A stretch of 64,000 bases of DNA from Saxidomus purpurata (Eukaryota; Mollusca; Bivalvia; Venerida; Veneridae), in the NCBI GenBank assembly GCA_022818135.1, contig JAFMSR010000012.1:28995881-29059880 (forward strand), in the 5' to 3' direction. This document shows, piece after piece, positions 23,756-36,765 of the stretch. How positions within the stretch are numbered: the stretch's first letter is position 1; every line of letters starts with the position of its first letter. Under the pieces are notes generated by a model, which did no database searches, had not been told where the DNA came from, and was given only the letters and a program-made list of their open reading frames with translations. The translations under genes and the position numbers were made by a program.

Positions 23756-26100
23756 AACTCATTTCTGTTGAACTATAAATTGTATTGTTGAAACTAAATT
23801 ACAGTATGTGCAATTCCTTTAACATCAATAGAGTAAAGGATAGATGTAATTATCATGAAATGGACGTGCTTTACTGTTTTATTTGTATATACCGGTATCA
23901 ACATTTTGTTATGTTAATTGATTGAATGGTAGGTAGTTGTTTAATTCATGTTTAGTTTGTTTTCAACATGGTTGTTATAGGTCTATTATTTATAATGAGA
24001 TTTCAAGGCATTGTTTTTTTTTCAAATCATAACTCATTATGAAATGAATACCTAGAGATACACAAAACTGTGTTTCCTAGTAAATATATAAATGTATCAC
24101 TGAAGTAAAGGACAATAGCTGTTTCTTTAGTTCACGACCTTAACGTATGTACATTTGTATTGTAATCTAGGTTCTCAACATGTACAGTTTACTTTTAAAG
24201 TACTTTGTATAATCTGAACAAATATACTATAAGATATTCTGTCATGCATTATCATGTTAAAACTGAGCCAACAGCTCATTCTTAATGGTGGTCAAAAATG
24301 TTTAGAATCAAATTACCCTTCGAAATGGCCAAACTATATCATAGCCTATCAAGTAAAATCTTTAAAATACAACAATTGCTTTCTGAAAAATATGTAAGAA
24401 ATAACTTATTTTGTTAACCAGCAGTCAGTTGGATTTTTAATTTTTCGCTAAGATGATCAAAACAGATTTTAGCTATGATCAATTATATTTAATGATATTG
24501 TTATATACAGATTTATATAAATTTATTTATAAATTTTGAAACATTCATTTTGCTGAGCTATAACTTTTCATTCTTTTAATAATGATGGTCATTTTGAAGG
24601 GTAGTATTACTTAAATTGTTATTAGAACTGATGTTTGTTTGGCGGCTGAATGAATGTCTGGGACTTCCCTATACCTGTTGGAGAAGTAAGTCAACCAAAT
24701 GAGAACAAAATTACATAAGAAGACAATATTTTATAACAGTACAATTTGACAGTGGTTTGATATACATGTATAGTGAAAAAATCCTTTTAGTTTAAAATTT
24801 CTGTCATCATGAATGTAAAATTGCCACACAGATTGTTTATTACCTTTGTTGGATCTTAACTGGTTATATGTCCTAATGAAATCTTAAATGAGTTGCAAAC
24901 CATTTCATTGCAAGCGTCAGTTGTCTTCCGTTGCATTTGAAAAACATCCTCAAATGGTTAAATAATTTTCTTTTGTTACGTAGCATGCTGTTACTAAAAA
25001 TAAAATCGTATACTTCACCACATAATCATGATATTCAAATTAAATTACAAATTACGTTTAAAAAATCCCTGATGCTGCTCCATTCAGTTTATAAGTAATA
25101 CTGCCAAAGATAATAAAGTAGTTTAATAATTGATATAGTTTCCTACGTTAAAAACTAAAATAAAGTAGTTTATCATTAAATGGTTTGCAACGAATAAGGT
25201 TTCTGGTTGGCATTATAGTCTGGTCAAGATGAAAATCCAAACACGTTGTAGAAAAAACATCGTATAATACCTTTACTAGATAGCACTTTCAAGATTCCAG
25301 GAGAATACGTTCAATATGTGTGTGACCGCTAAAACAATGCAGCAATTTTCAGTACTTGAAACATTTCGTGGGAATGTTTTCGTTGTTAGTTCACCTGAGC
25401 AAGAAGTGAAATGTTGTCTGTCCACACTTACCTTGTGAACACTCTAGAGACCGCCCTTTAAGTCGAATCATCATGCAAATTGCTCAGAATGTGTGTCTTG
25501 ATGATATCCAGACCAAGTTTGAAACTTGGACACGTGGGGTCAAAACCTAGGACACAAGGTAAAATGATAAAAACCTTGTGAACACTCTTGAGACCACATC
25601 TGACACTCAGCTAGCTTGACAACTTGTCCAATGTTTGTCTTCATTAACTCCTAAGGGGGACATGGAGCCAAATATTAGATCACGTTGACCTTAACCTTTT
25701 GTCCTATCTTTATGGTTTTGAAACTACATGTACAGTAATGAAATTTTGACTATGCGTACAGTTTTTCAAGCTTAGTTCAAAATAGTCCTCGGCTGACCTA
25801 GATCATGACATTTTGACCTGCTTGTCTTATTGAGGAATGGTACTCAGGTGGGCTAGAACGGTAATCATCCTGCAATACATTTGGCTGCTATGTATATACA
25901 GTTAACTATATTTTTTTAATTCCATAAAACATAAAACTTACAAGGTATGACATACAACCTATCTGTGGTCTAAGTATATATTTATTTTCTCTGATTTTAA
26001 ATTGAATTTATTTCTCCAATATGGTACTTGGAAGACAGTCTAGTGTTGTTGAAATATTGAGGTAATTGTCTATATTTGGGAGTTTATGTTTTAAATAAGT
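23756..26100. other. Intergenic, AT-rich; one decayed repeat
   Basis: Mostly featureless. At 25389-25856 lies a segment starting TCACCTGAGCAAGAAG and ending CTCAGGTGGGCTAG, with 'ttgtgaacactctagagacc' and 'aagtttgaaacttggacacg' phrases. It looks like another diverged bivalve dispersed repeat. Confidence 0.5.
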
Positions 26101-27740
26101 GGTATTTAATTGTGTTAAGTCTGTGTTATAAGGGGTACTAATACCGGTATTTGAAGGATGTATGTGTTAAAAAGAAGAAGAATGGTGTGTTCGGTTGTTT
26201 GATTGTGTCTGGTGGAGTTAAGAAATTGTGAGAGGTTTGTGGCTGATTGTAAGGTGATGTGATACGGGTAAGATATTGTAAGACGTGAATGTGTAAATGT
26301 GAGGCATTTAGGTAATAGTAAGAGGCGTGTGTGTTTTATTATAAGGTGATGCAGGTAAGATATTGTGAAGGGTTAATGTGTTCGGTTGTAAACCGAGGCA
26401 ATTAAGAAATTGTGAAAGTTGTCTATTTTTTATGGAAAGGTGATAAGAAAAGAACTGTGATAGTGAGAGACGTTTCTGTTTGGTTGTAAAGGTGTGTCAG
26501 TTAAGCAATTGTCGGTGGTGTGAGTGTCTGATCGTAAAGTGAACCAGTTAAGCAATTGTGATAGATATACATGTGTGATTGTTAGGTGAGGCACTTAGGA
26601 ATTTGTGAGAGATATCTGTGTTTGACTGTAAGGTGAGGTAGTTAGGGAATTATGAGAGCTAAAATGTGTTCGATTGTAAGATCGTGTAGATAGAAAAGTG
26701 TGAGAGATGCCTGTATTTAATTGTAAGATCAGGCAGTTAAGAAATCAAAAGGTAAAAAATCAAAAAGGGTGTTTTGTTTGATTGTAATTTGAGTCAAATA
26801 AAAGAGAAGTATGTCCGTTTTATCGTATTGTGATGCAGGAAAGAAATAATGAGCATGTTTGGTTTAAACATCAGGCAGTTAAGAAGTTGAGGGAGGTGTG
26901 TGTTTCTGATGACTGAAAAGTGATGCAGGTACGAAATTGTGAAAAGTGTCAATTTGATTGAAATGATTGTGAGATGTGTATGCGTTTGGTTTTGATATGA
27001 GACAGTTATGAAATTGTGAGAGGTATCTGTGTTTGATTGTATGGTGATGCATATCATGAAACAGTTAAGAAATAAAGAGAGGTATTTGTTGTGATTGTAA
27101 GGTGGTGCAGGAAAGAATTCGATGAAGTTAAGATATGGTGATAGGTGTCAATAGTTTATTGTAAGAAGATACAATTAAAATTCATAATTCCCGTCTTACT
27201 TCGGTTGTACAGTGTATGTAAGGAAACTAAGATGTGTATGTGATTGGTTGTAAGACAGTGAAATGAAAACAATCTGAGAGCTATATGTGTTTGGTTGCTA
27301 GGTGAGGTATTGGAGTTTAAAGTTTTGCTAGTGGTAAAGCAATTAACACATTGTGAGAGATCTCTGTGTTTGACTCTAACATGATGTAGCGTTAATGTCT
27401 GTATTTGGATGCAATGTGAGACAGCTAAGATATAATAACTTGTGTTGTGTTATAACGTGAGTCAGTTAAACTAGTTTTGTTATCGGGGGATTGTGAGAGA
27501 TGTCTCACTTTGACTGTAACGTGATGCAGTGTTAAGAAATCGTGCGAGGTGTTTGTGTTTTGTTGCAAAGTGAGGCAGGTTAAACACTGGTAGGTGTTTC
27601 TTTTGCTTAACGTGAAGCAGTTAAATATTTCAACAGGTGTTTGTGCTTTGTTGTAACGTCTGTCAGTTAAAATATACTGACAGGTGTTTTGACAGTGTAT
27701 ATTAGTGAATCAGTACTGAGAGAGGCTATATGTGTTTGGT
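26100..27740. repeat. Degenerate 46-54 bp tandem array
   Basis: About thirty diverged units follow the pattern GATTGTAAGGTGAGGCAGTT then AAGAAATTGTGAGAGGTGTC and TGTGTTTG. Spacing at 26344-26630 is 46-50 bases and becomes irregular further right. The open frame at 26794-27057 minus is a by-product. Confidence 0.85.
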
Positions 27741-28479
27741 TGTATGGTGTTGATAATCTAGAAATATTTTTAAATCCAGATAGAGTTGCCCCACATTAAA
27801 TATATATGATTGGAATCTACAAGAGATGGTGACTATGTGCGATGAATATCGATATTGTCGTTAGAGGTTGGCTAGGTTGCAAATGCTTGTATGGTAATGT
27901 AGTAACAAATAACATAAAACTACCAGGAAATAGATGTAAAGTTGACGTAGATACAATGTAATTGCAAAGAGTTGTTTGTTACCGCTTGTAGGATAATGAA
28001 TTGAGAAATAATAATGAATCATAACTGTTTATGCATTTTTATTCACTTAATGTTAGCCTATGTATTTGTAAATTTGCGCGAGCCGATCAATCAGCAGTGA
28101 GTTGGTGGTACAATTATTTTACCGTGTGTTCCTGTCTCTGCATGGTCGTAAATAGAGGCAGTAATTTAATGATGGAATATTACCTGCACATGGTCAAAAA
28201 TAAAATAGTTATGAAAATAACAGCTAGATATTCTGTCGTCAGATTTAGTTGACACAGAAACTGTGAACTAAACTTTCTGGGTATTTGTGTAAGCTAACAC
28301 AGCTATAAGACTGTTAATTCTAATATAACATTTTGTGTACATGTGTGTGTTTATACAGTTATGGATATATGAGCTTTTGCTGTGTATGAGTGTCAATTAA
28401 TACAGTTTTAAAACTGTGAGAGACTTGTGTGTATTAATGTTCTGTGATGCAGTAATGAAATTATGAGCTAGAGTGTGAG

Positions 28480-29800
28480 CTTATATAGTTATGAAATGGT
28501 GAGTGACTGTGAGTTAATAGAGTAACAATATATTGAGCTAGACTACCTTTCTATAAGTGTATGTTAATATTATAATATAGTTACAATATTTTGAGCTAGA
28601 TTACCTTTGTATGAGTGTAAGTTAATAATAATAATAATATTTTGAGCAAGACTGCCTTTGTATAAGTGTAAGTTCATACAGTAACACTAGTTAAGCTAGA
28701 CAACCTTTGTATGAGTGTTAGTAGTTAATAATAGTAACAATATTTAAAGCTGGTATACCTTTTTATGGACATTAATTACTATAGTAACAATATTTTGAGC
28801 TAGACTACCTTTGTATAAGTGCAAGCTAATAATAATAACAGTATTTTGGCCTAGACTACCTTTGTATAAGTGTAAGTTAATAAAAGTAACAGTATTTTGG
28901 CCTAGACTACCTTTGTATAAGTGTAAGTTAATAATAATAACAGTATTTTGGCCTAGACTACCTTTGTATAAGTGTAAGTTAATAATAATAACAGTATTTT
29001 GGCCTAGACTACCTTTGTATAAGTGTAAGTTAATAATAATAACAGTATTTTGGCCTAGACTACCTTTGTATAAGTGTAAGTTAATAATAATAAAAGTATT
29101 TTGGCCTAGACTACCTTTGTATAAGTGTTAGTTAATAATAATAAGTTAATAATAATAACAGTATTTTGATCTAGACTACCTTTGTATAAGTGTAAGTTAA
29201 TAATAATAACAGTATTTTGGCCTAGACTACCTTTGTATAAGTGTAAGTGAATAATAATAACAGTAGTTTGGCATAGACTACCTTTGTATAAGTGTAAGTT
29301 AATAATAAAAAGTTAATAATAATAACAGTATTTTGATCTAGACTACCTTTGTATAAGTGAAAGTTAATAATAATAACAGTATTTTGATCTAGACTACCTT
29401 TGTATAAGTGAAAGTTAATAATAATAACAGTATTTTGATCTAGACTACCTTTGTGTAAGTGAAAGTTAATAATAATAACAGTATTTTGATCTAGACTACC
29501 TTTGTGTAAGTGAAAGTTAATAATAATAACAGTATTTTGATCTAGACTACCTTTGTATAAGTGAAAGTTAATAATAACAACAGTATTTTGAGCTAGACTA
29601 CCTTTGCATTGACATTAGTTAATATGTTTAAATAGTTTCTGCTAGACTACCTTTGTATAAGTGTAAGTTAATAATAGTAACAATAGTTCGCACTAGACTA
29701 CCTTTGTATGGACATTTGTTAATGATAGTAACTCTATTTTGAGCTAGGTTACCTTTGTATGAGTGTTAGTTAATATAGTAACAACATTTTAAGCTATAAT
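28480..29800. repeat. 51-bp minisatellite
   Basis: About 25 units of 51 bases follow GCCTAGACTACCTTTGTATA then AGTGTAAGTTAATAATAATA and ACAGTATTTTG. Units at 28860-29100 are almost identical, units at 29340-29600 form a second subtype (GATCTAGAC, AGTGAAAGTT), and both ends are degenerate. As 51 is a multiple of three, a frame of 17-residue repeats stays open (28811-29131). It is not a gene. Confidence 0.95.
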
Positions 29801-31680
29801 ACCTTTGTATGAGTGATAGTAGTAAAAAATGCGAAACTGTAGGAGAGAATTATGTACATGCAGTTATCAAATTACGAGCTAGACATTATGTGTATGAGTG
29901 CAGACTGAAACAATTACTAATTTGGAGGCTTTCTGTGCAAGTACGTTGGTACAGGTATGAAATAATTCTGTGTATATTTGAGTTTAAACTAAGTGTTAAG
30001 AGTTTTACTTTAGTTTTGCAACAGTATTTATACACGTATATATTGACTGATATATCCATGCTTTTATTGCTTTAGTTTATACCCATGTTAGAAAACAAAG
30101 TCATATTGGTTCTTGAAAATAAATTTATAGAAAGTTCAAAATATATACAAAAAATGTGATTAGATTTTTTTTGTTTCAAGTTTATTTATATATTCATTAG
30201 CAATTTCAGTGAAAATCTCCTATTATCTACATGATCTAATAATAGTAAATTTCAAAATTTTTCATTCATGTCGCATTGATTGAGATCTTCCATCGTCTGT
30301 TTTATAAGCTTGACATATTTTACCTAATAAGAGAAATCCGTGATTTTGAAAAAAAGAGCTTCTTTTGAAAAAATTTTGAAAAAAAGAGCTTCTTTTGAAA
30401 GGTTACTGTGCTTGCTAGAATATGCTATATTACCAGTTACTGACCAACGATATATTCCTGCAACCATAAAAGAAAACGATACAACTATTTTTATATACAT
30501 GTATACATGTTTTATTTTATGACATTTTCCTGCTTCAATTGTTCTGGCAATAAGCAAATAAAAGCTACAGTTAAAATAAGCACATTTTCTTTCCAGGTGC
30601 ATATGGTAAAGGTAGTTTCTCACATACTTCAGAATATGAACGTTAAATTATGAAATCAATGCAAATGTATCATTTTCATTTGATGCACATCTATTGCAAA
30701 GGCTCAGGTTTATTCTGTGGTTCAGTGGTCAGGGTCCTTTCAGGGAAGCAAACATTGACATTTTATCTCCCATTGTCATTATTAAGTAAGTAGTGAGCTT
30801 TGACAAATGTTAAGTAATAAAACATTTAACAGCAATATCAAAGCAATGGAGAATGATTTTGTTATATATTTGTTTCATGAGAAATTTTACATCTGCATTT
30901 TTGTAATATATTATACTACAGAAGGTTCAGGTAGAAAAAATGAGTGTAATAAACATTCTACTAATACTAGCATAAGCTTTCTTGGATTTGTTTGTATATA
31001 TATTTTTTAATTGAATTTACAGTATGGCTTAGCTCATATGTTTTATCTTTTTTATGATTTTAATTGTATTATATATGGAATACTGTTGTAATGTACACTA
31101 CGCTTTCGTCTTATGCTATAGGCTCATTTGTGCGTTGTCTTCTGTTTTCTTATATAAAATAATTGTAATTACATTTACATGTAGATATACATTTTGTCGT
31201 ATTTACTAACATACATATACAGTAGTTTCGAATTAATGTATTGTATACTCAAGCTATATTCTAAATAAATCATACTATATCGTACCGTACTACTTCTGTT
31301 ATTCTCCCCAAGCATGTTATACATAATGTAATGTCCGTATCGTCATTTCTGTCTGTAGATGTTAGACAAAGAATCAAGATAATTCCAAAAATAAAACTAT
31401 GGCCTAAGCGTTTGGAACGGATGTTAGCCCTGTGTGTTCATATCACTTGTGTCGTCATACAAAAACTATGAACGTTGGTTTCTGAGCTAAATGAAAACGT
31501 ATATGTGTATGTGTTGTCGGCTTTATTTAGGAAGGCATGGTGTTTCATGACCAATCTTTGCAGTACAGTGTCATTGGCGAATAGACTCTGATAGATACGA
31601 GCATGTGCGTGTACAATACAGTCATACCTGTGCTATCAATTGATAGGTTTAAATTGACCAATTTAAACAAAACATTGCTG
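29801..31680. other. Intergenic, nothing coding recognised
   Basis: AT-rich. A 29-base direct duplication of TTTTGAAAAAAAGAGCTTCT lies at 30345-30400. Short frames show no motif. Confidence 0.45.
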
Positions 31681-31682
31681 TA

Positions 31683-34085
31683 CAGAGGTGTATTTATTAT
31701 GGAATGCGGGTTGGGACATGCCACTTGCTAATTGCTACTTGCTAATTGCCATTTGCTTATTGCTGATTGCAGGTTTGGACATGCCACTTGTTATTTGCGA
31801 CATACGTATTGCCTATTGCTAGTTGCTAATAGTCACTTGCCACTTGCTTATTGTCACTTGCTACTTGCTAATTGCTAGTTGATAAATGCCACTTGCTAAT
31901 TGCCACTTGCTTATACTTAATTGCTACTTGGGATATGCCACTTGGTTATTGCCTCTTGCTTATTGCTAGTTGGGACATGCCACTTGCTAATTGCCACTTG
32001 CCATTTGCCAATTGGGACACTTGCTAATTGCCACCTGCCATTTTCTTATTGCTACTTGGGACATGCCACTTGCTAATTGCTACTTGGGACATGCCACTTG
32101 TTAATTGCCAATTGTCTTTGCTAACTGCCATTTGCTTATTGTCACATGCTTATTGCCACTTGCTACTTGCCATTTTCTAATTGCCAATTATCATTTACTA
32201 ATTGCCACTTGCTAATTGCTTTTTGCTAATTGCCACTTGCTAATTGCCACTTGCTATTTACTTTCTGCCACTTGTTACTACTTGCAAGTTACCGTTGGAG
32301 TCTTTCAAACGCTATTCAATACGAGAGCAAACACACAACGTATTTGTATTCAAGCCGTTCTGGGCAATATCTAGATTAATGAATAAATTAGAAGATATAT
32401 GTTGACCAAAAAAGAATAATATTTGATCTATATCTGCTAAAACATTTATTGACTAAAACCCTTCAACTTGTGTAGGATTTGCTTTAGTGTCCCCCTTTCG
32501 CAGAGAAGGTGATGCAAAGGGATTGCTTTGTTCATTGGTTCGTCTGTCACAAATACTTAACGTTGGCTATAACGGTGCCATTTTTTAAGATTTCTTCATT
32601 AAACTTTCAAATTGTATTGCTTATGACAAAAGGGTCGTGATGCTGCCAATTTTGATAATATGACAAAGTGTTAGAGGGCGACACAAGAGTTCTACTGAAC
32701 ACCCATGTAGTTTAGGATAATTAAGGCCTACTTAGTTTGGCGTCCTGAACTAATTCATGTATATAGTGGCGAAGTGGTGCATCCAACAGAAACAAATACA
32801 TCTAATTGCTGTCTCTTGTATGCCGCTCAAAATACCTTGTACTTTGTAGGGAACCAATCAATGCAAAATGGTCTGACTGTAACTCTGCTTTTGTAACGTT
32901 GATACATTGTCAATGTTGACAATTTCCCAACATGGGTGATATAAGGTATATATCTGAACTTTCGGGAGGATAGTACATTTAATACAGAAAGTCCTTTGGT
33001 TCCCAATGAAGGGTCTCTTGTGACAGTTTATTAAAATCATGCAATAATATGGTTATGTACCATTGTGTTTGTAACTATGGTGCTGGTAGTAAACCATAAT
33101 TGACCAAGGGTAATCCATGTATACACGTCCTTAATATGGTTTGCAAACATGTAAAATGTAAAAGTAAAATGTTGCTTTTCCTTGACACATTTAAAGATGA
33201 TGGTTTAATTATGAAATATTTCAATTGTGGATTTAGAATACAAGATATATCAGCTACACTTTATTACAGGCATGGCATAAGAAGATTGCTGAATTAGCTA
33301 TGTTTATAGATATATTTACTTTGAGAATACCCAAGCTATATTACACAATAAGACCATAAATTGTTTGGTAGTTATACCGATAACCGATTGGCAACTAGCG
33401 ATTAGTAACAAGCAAAAGGTAATAAGCAATTAGCAAGTAGCAAGTGGCAACAAGCAATTAACAATAAGCAAGTGGCAGTTAGCAAGTGACATGTCCCAAC
33501 TAGCAATAAGCAAGTGGCAAGTAAGTATTAGCAAGTGGCATGTCCCAACTAGCAAATAGCAAATGGCAATTGGCATTTAGCAAGTGACAATTAGCAAGTG
33601 GCAATTTGCAATTAGCAAGACCACAATAAGCAAGTGGCAATTAGCAAGTCCTAACCCGCAATTAGCAATAAGCAAGTGGCAATTAGCATGTGACAAGTAG
33701 CATGTAGCAATTAGCAAGTGGCAAGTGGCAATTGGCAATAAGCAAGTGGCAATTGACAAAACCACTATAAGCAAGTGGTAATTAGCAAGACGCATGTTTC
33801 AACAAGCATTTAGCAATAAGCAAGTATCAAGTGGCAAGTGACAATTGGCAAAACCGCGATAAGCAAGTGGCAATTAGCAAGTAGCATGTTTCAACCAGCA
33901 TTGATCAATAAGCAAGTGACAAGTAGCTATAGCAATAAACAAGTAGAAAGAAGCAAGTGGCAAATAGCAATTACTAAGTGGCATGTTTCCACCAGCATTT
34001 ATCAATAAGTAAGTGGCAATCCGCAAGTAGCAATTAGCAAGTTTGGCATGTCCCAACCCGCATTCCATAATTTATTGTTTACCTG
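31683..34085. mobile_element. Foldback element with inverted satellite arms
   Basis: The left arm (31683-32292) is a degenerate array of CACTTGCTAATTGC and CACTTGCTTATTGC. The right arm (33385-34085) is the same array reverse-complemented (GCAATTAGCAAGTGGC). The outer edges match as inverted repeats: 'attatggaatgcgggttggg' then ACATGCC on the left, and GGCATGTCCCAACCCGCATT then CCATAAT on the right, extending to CAG(A)GGT/ACCTG. About 1.1 kb lies between the arms. No clear target duplication was found. Confidence 0.88.
33190..33297 (+). pseudogene. Possible transposase/integrase N-terminal fragment
   Basis: In the loop of the foldback element, a frame (33100-33297) ends with DDGLIMKYFNCGFRIQDISA followed by TLYYRHGIRRLLN. 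The pattern LI..YF..G....DI...L..RHGI resembles the helix-turn-helix that precedes the integrase core in some metazoan DNA elements. The match is short and the family is not certain. Confidence 0.35.
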
Positions 34086-35074
34086 CCAATTAGGAATACA
34101 ACAATACTGCTGCCGGTGTCTGCTTAATCTAGGTACCATAACACAAGACCGCATGTGTACACAAAAACACACACAGACATATTTTACGCTGCGAGTGTAT
34201 GTATTTCTTAATTTCCTATGTTTTCAAATGAACGTACAGGTGGAATGCGCCTCAAATTAAATGCTCGAATTTTCTTCTCACATTTGCACCATGTATATTT
34301 CAGGATATTTCCGATTGCATTGGAAATTTCTTTTTGTAATATCTTTTAAACTTTTTCTTTAATAGTACTCCAAACATAGCTACTGACGTCACCTTTTTAC
34401 CAGCGCGCTTTCCTACACTGCCAGCAGGTTTTTAAGCTGTAGCGTTTTGCCTTTGTTATATATTTTCAACCTACTGATTTTATCTTATCTTTTTAAATTA
34501 GATCTGCATACTGATATAAAATGCGACGTAAAAAGTTTGACGTTGTAACCGCTATGCACGGATTTGTGACGTCAAAATGGAAATAAATGACTTCGAGTTT
34601 TGTTAAAATTTGAGCGTAAAATTAAACTTGTAAGAAATCGGCTCGATGAAAAAACGTTAAAGTTCAATATGTTTTGTAAAACCTATTTTGCTATTAGTTG
34701 ACATTGTAAAAGGTAGGGGTCACCGACTCGAGTATTTCGTCATTTTACCTTTTCGTACCCCTACCCCATGTCTGACATAAGCGTTTAAATGCAACTTTCA
34801 CATGTGTCCTTTGAATAAATGAAAATTTTATTCACAACTTGATACTTTTTCAGATAAATGATACTGTTTATAACAATAGTTATGATTTTAAGACATGAAA
34901 TAAGCAGTATGTAAATGATGATTACGTATAATACATACTGAAAAATAAAATATCTACTTCACTGAAAAATAAAATATCTGCCTTATTTAATTTTAATTAT
35001 TTACATCAATTGTCGCATAATCTTATCTTGCATGCCATAATTACTATAATATTGACGGAATCTTCCTTGAATAT

Positions 35075-35200
35075 GACCAGTTGTTGCAGAGACAGGAGGA
35101 ATAAATCAGGTCCCGGTCAAATTCCGCTGATGGGATTCGAACTGGCAACCTTCGAATGAGGTGTCATCCGATCTACATCTACACATCGGCGTCTCCTTCA
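35075..35200 (-). mobile_element. tRNA-derived SINE remnant
   Basis: The reverse complement holds a box B-like CAGTTCGAATCCCATC preceded by 'gaaggttgc' and a weak box A. It lies inside the 4.3-kb element. Confidence 0.5.
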
Positions 35201-35699
35201 TAGTGTTTACCTCATTCCAGATCGTTTACTATAACACATTTTTTTAAATGCATAGTTTTGTTCGATTTTCCGTGCGATAACAATACCTCTTTCAGTCATA
35301 GTGCATGGATGAATAAAAATGCCATCGTCATGTTTAATAATAGCGATTTTGATTGTCCGGATGTTCGAAAAGGCAGGTAAGAAAGAAATAGTTCCTTCAC
35401 TTTAATTTGGTCGTATAAATTATCTTTCATATTTTATAATCATGACAGGTTGGAAGTGTGAGATAGCAAATCAGTTTTATATCCAAAGATTTCATATGTG
35501 TAGTGCTTAGGTTATAAATGTGAAAATGACGTACACAAATAATAGAAAGACAACCACATTACAGATGGATAAACAGAAGGGAAAGACTGCTATCTATTGA
35601 TTATTTAAAAAAACAACATTAACATTACACAATTTCAAAACAGAAATAGATATGGGTAGATATGTGGATAAGGATGAGACAGTTCACTTTACTCCGTAT

Positions 35700-35835
35700 T
35701 GGCCTATGTGGCAGAAGACCAGAGTGCGATCCCCGGCAAGGAAACATGGGATGTGCCCTACGGCAATGAACCTAGCACAACACCAAGCTGTGAATAAGTT
35801 TATCACTCGTGCAAATTAACCAGGCCCCGTGATTA
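35700..35835 (+). mobile_element. Degenerate SINE-like remnant
   Basis: A box B-like 'agagtgcgatccccggc' is followed by 'caacaccaagctgtgaataa', which resembles 'gtccaccaagctgtaaatgg' downstream of the tRNA head in the SINE at 39422. Confidence 0.4.
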
Positions 35836-36119
35836 TAAAACTTTTAGATAACTAGAGAAACAATATTGAAAGTCATTTCAAATTCTTATAGAAAGCAAGT
35901 TAGACACATTTTAACTAAGAATTTGTGAAATGTTTTAATATTATATTGATTCAAAGTTAGAGCACGAAACTGAGTTGAGTTATAATCACGGGCTTCTGAT
36001 ATAAAAAACATAGTTTCGCAGTTGATTCATATTTATCTTCGGTTTCGTCTTACGAATATGCACGTGGCAAGTCTGGTGACAGCGTTAATTTTTTACACAA
36101 ATAAAACAAATAGAAGGGA

Positions 36120-36475
36120 TGGGTGCTGCGGTGGTCGAGTGGTTAACGCTCTGGACTACTAATCCGGAGGTCTCCGGGCCGAATCCCGGCCGGGGCACTG
36201 GAAATAACAGAAACACTTTTTAGTGTTTCCCACCCCTCTAGAGATGAACTGGTTAGAAAGCAAGAGGTAGTCTCATGTGTATCGGTGCTATACACCGGGC
36301 ATGTAAAAGAACCAAGGGGTCTATTCGTAAAAGAGCTAGGGTCTGGTACCCGGATTCCCGTGTATATGCATCTGTCTCTCTTAAATGAGCGCCTGTCAGG
36401 AGTATTGGCAAGTTTACCCAGGGAGAAGTGCCAGGGTCGGCCGGGAATTGCAAACAATCAAAGAAAAAAGTAAAT
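36120..36475 (+). mobile_element. tRNA-Ser-derived SINE
   Basis: The head (36121-36200) has box A-like TGGTCGAGTGGTTAACGC, an anticodon arm with paired stem CTGGA/TCCGG around CTACTAA (anticodon ACT), and box B-like GGGCCGAATCCCGG. The arm layout resembles tRNA-Ser. It is followed by a hairpin AAACACT/AGTGTTT and the central domain at 36280-36320 shared with the SINE at 9630-9850, then an A-rich tail near 36460. Frames at 36143-36473 are spurious. Confidence 0.85.
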
Positions 36476-36714
36476 TAAGTAATTAAACTAGTGTGATTAA
36501 AAAAAAACTGACTAGCTAATGAAATAATTAAAACTTTTAATATTCAAAGCATATAATTTTATTTCATATTACGATAAATAAATGCTATAAGCTAACGTCA
36601 CATCTGCATTTTATTAACCCCCTCTTCTTCAGCGCCTTATAAAGAATTTCTGGGTTTTTAGTTAGTATAAATGCGCGTTCAGTCGCACTACATGTCGAAA
36701 TGTCGAAAATTATG

Positions 36715-36765
36715 TTTCATAGATTCGAACCCGCATGCTGCTAGACTTGAATTCTTCACACAACC
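36715..36765 (-). mobile_element. tRNA-like SINE fragment
   Basis: On the minus strand GCATGCGGGTTCGAATCTAT gives a box B-like core. No box A is seen. Only a fragment remains. Confidence 0.35.

Noticed and set aside
31697..34060. A CRISPR-like array of short repeats
   Set aside because: Units have no constant repeat with unique spacers, the arms are inverted, and the sequence is eukaryotic.
36143..36473. Frames of 62-104 codons
   Set aside because: They lie within the tRNA-Ser-derived SINE. The similarity of GSFTCPVYSTDT with 9549-9803 comes from the shared SINE domain.
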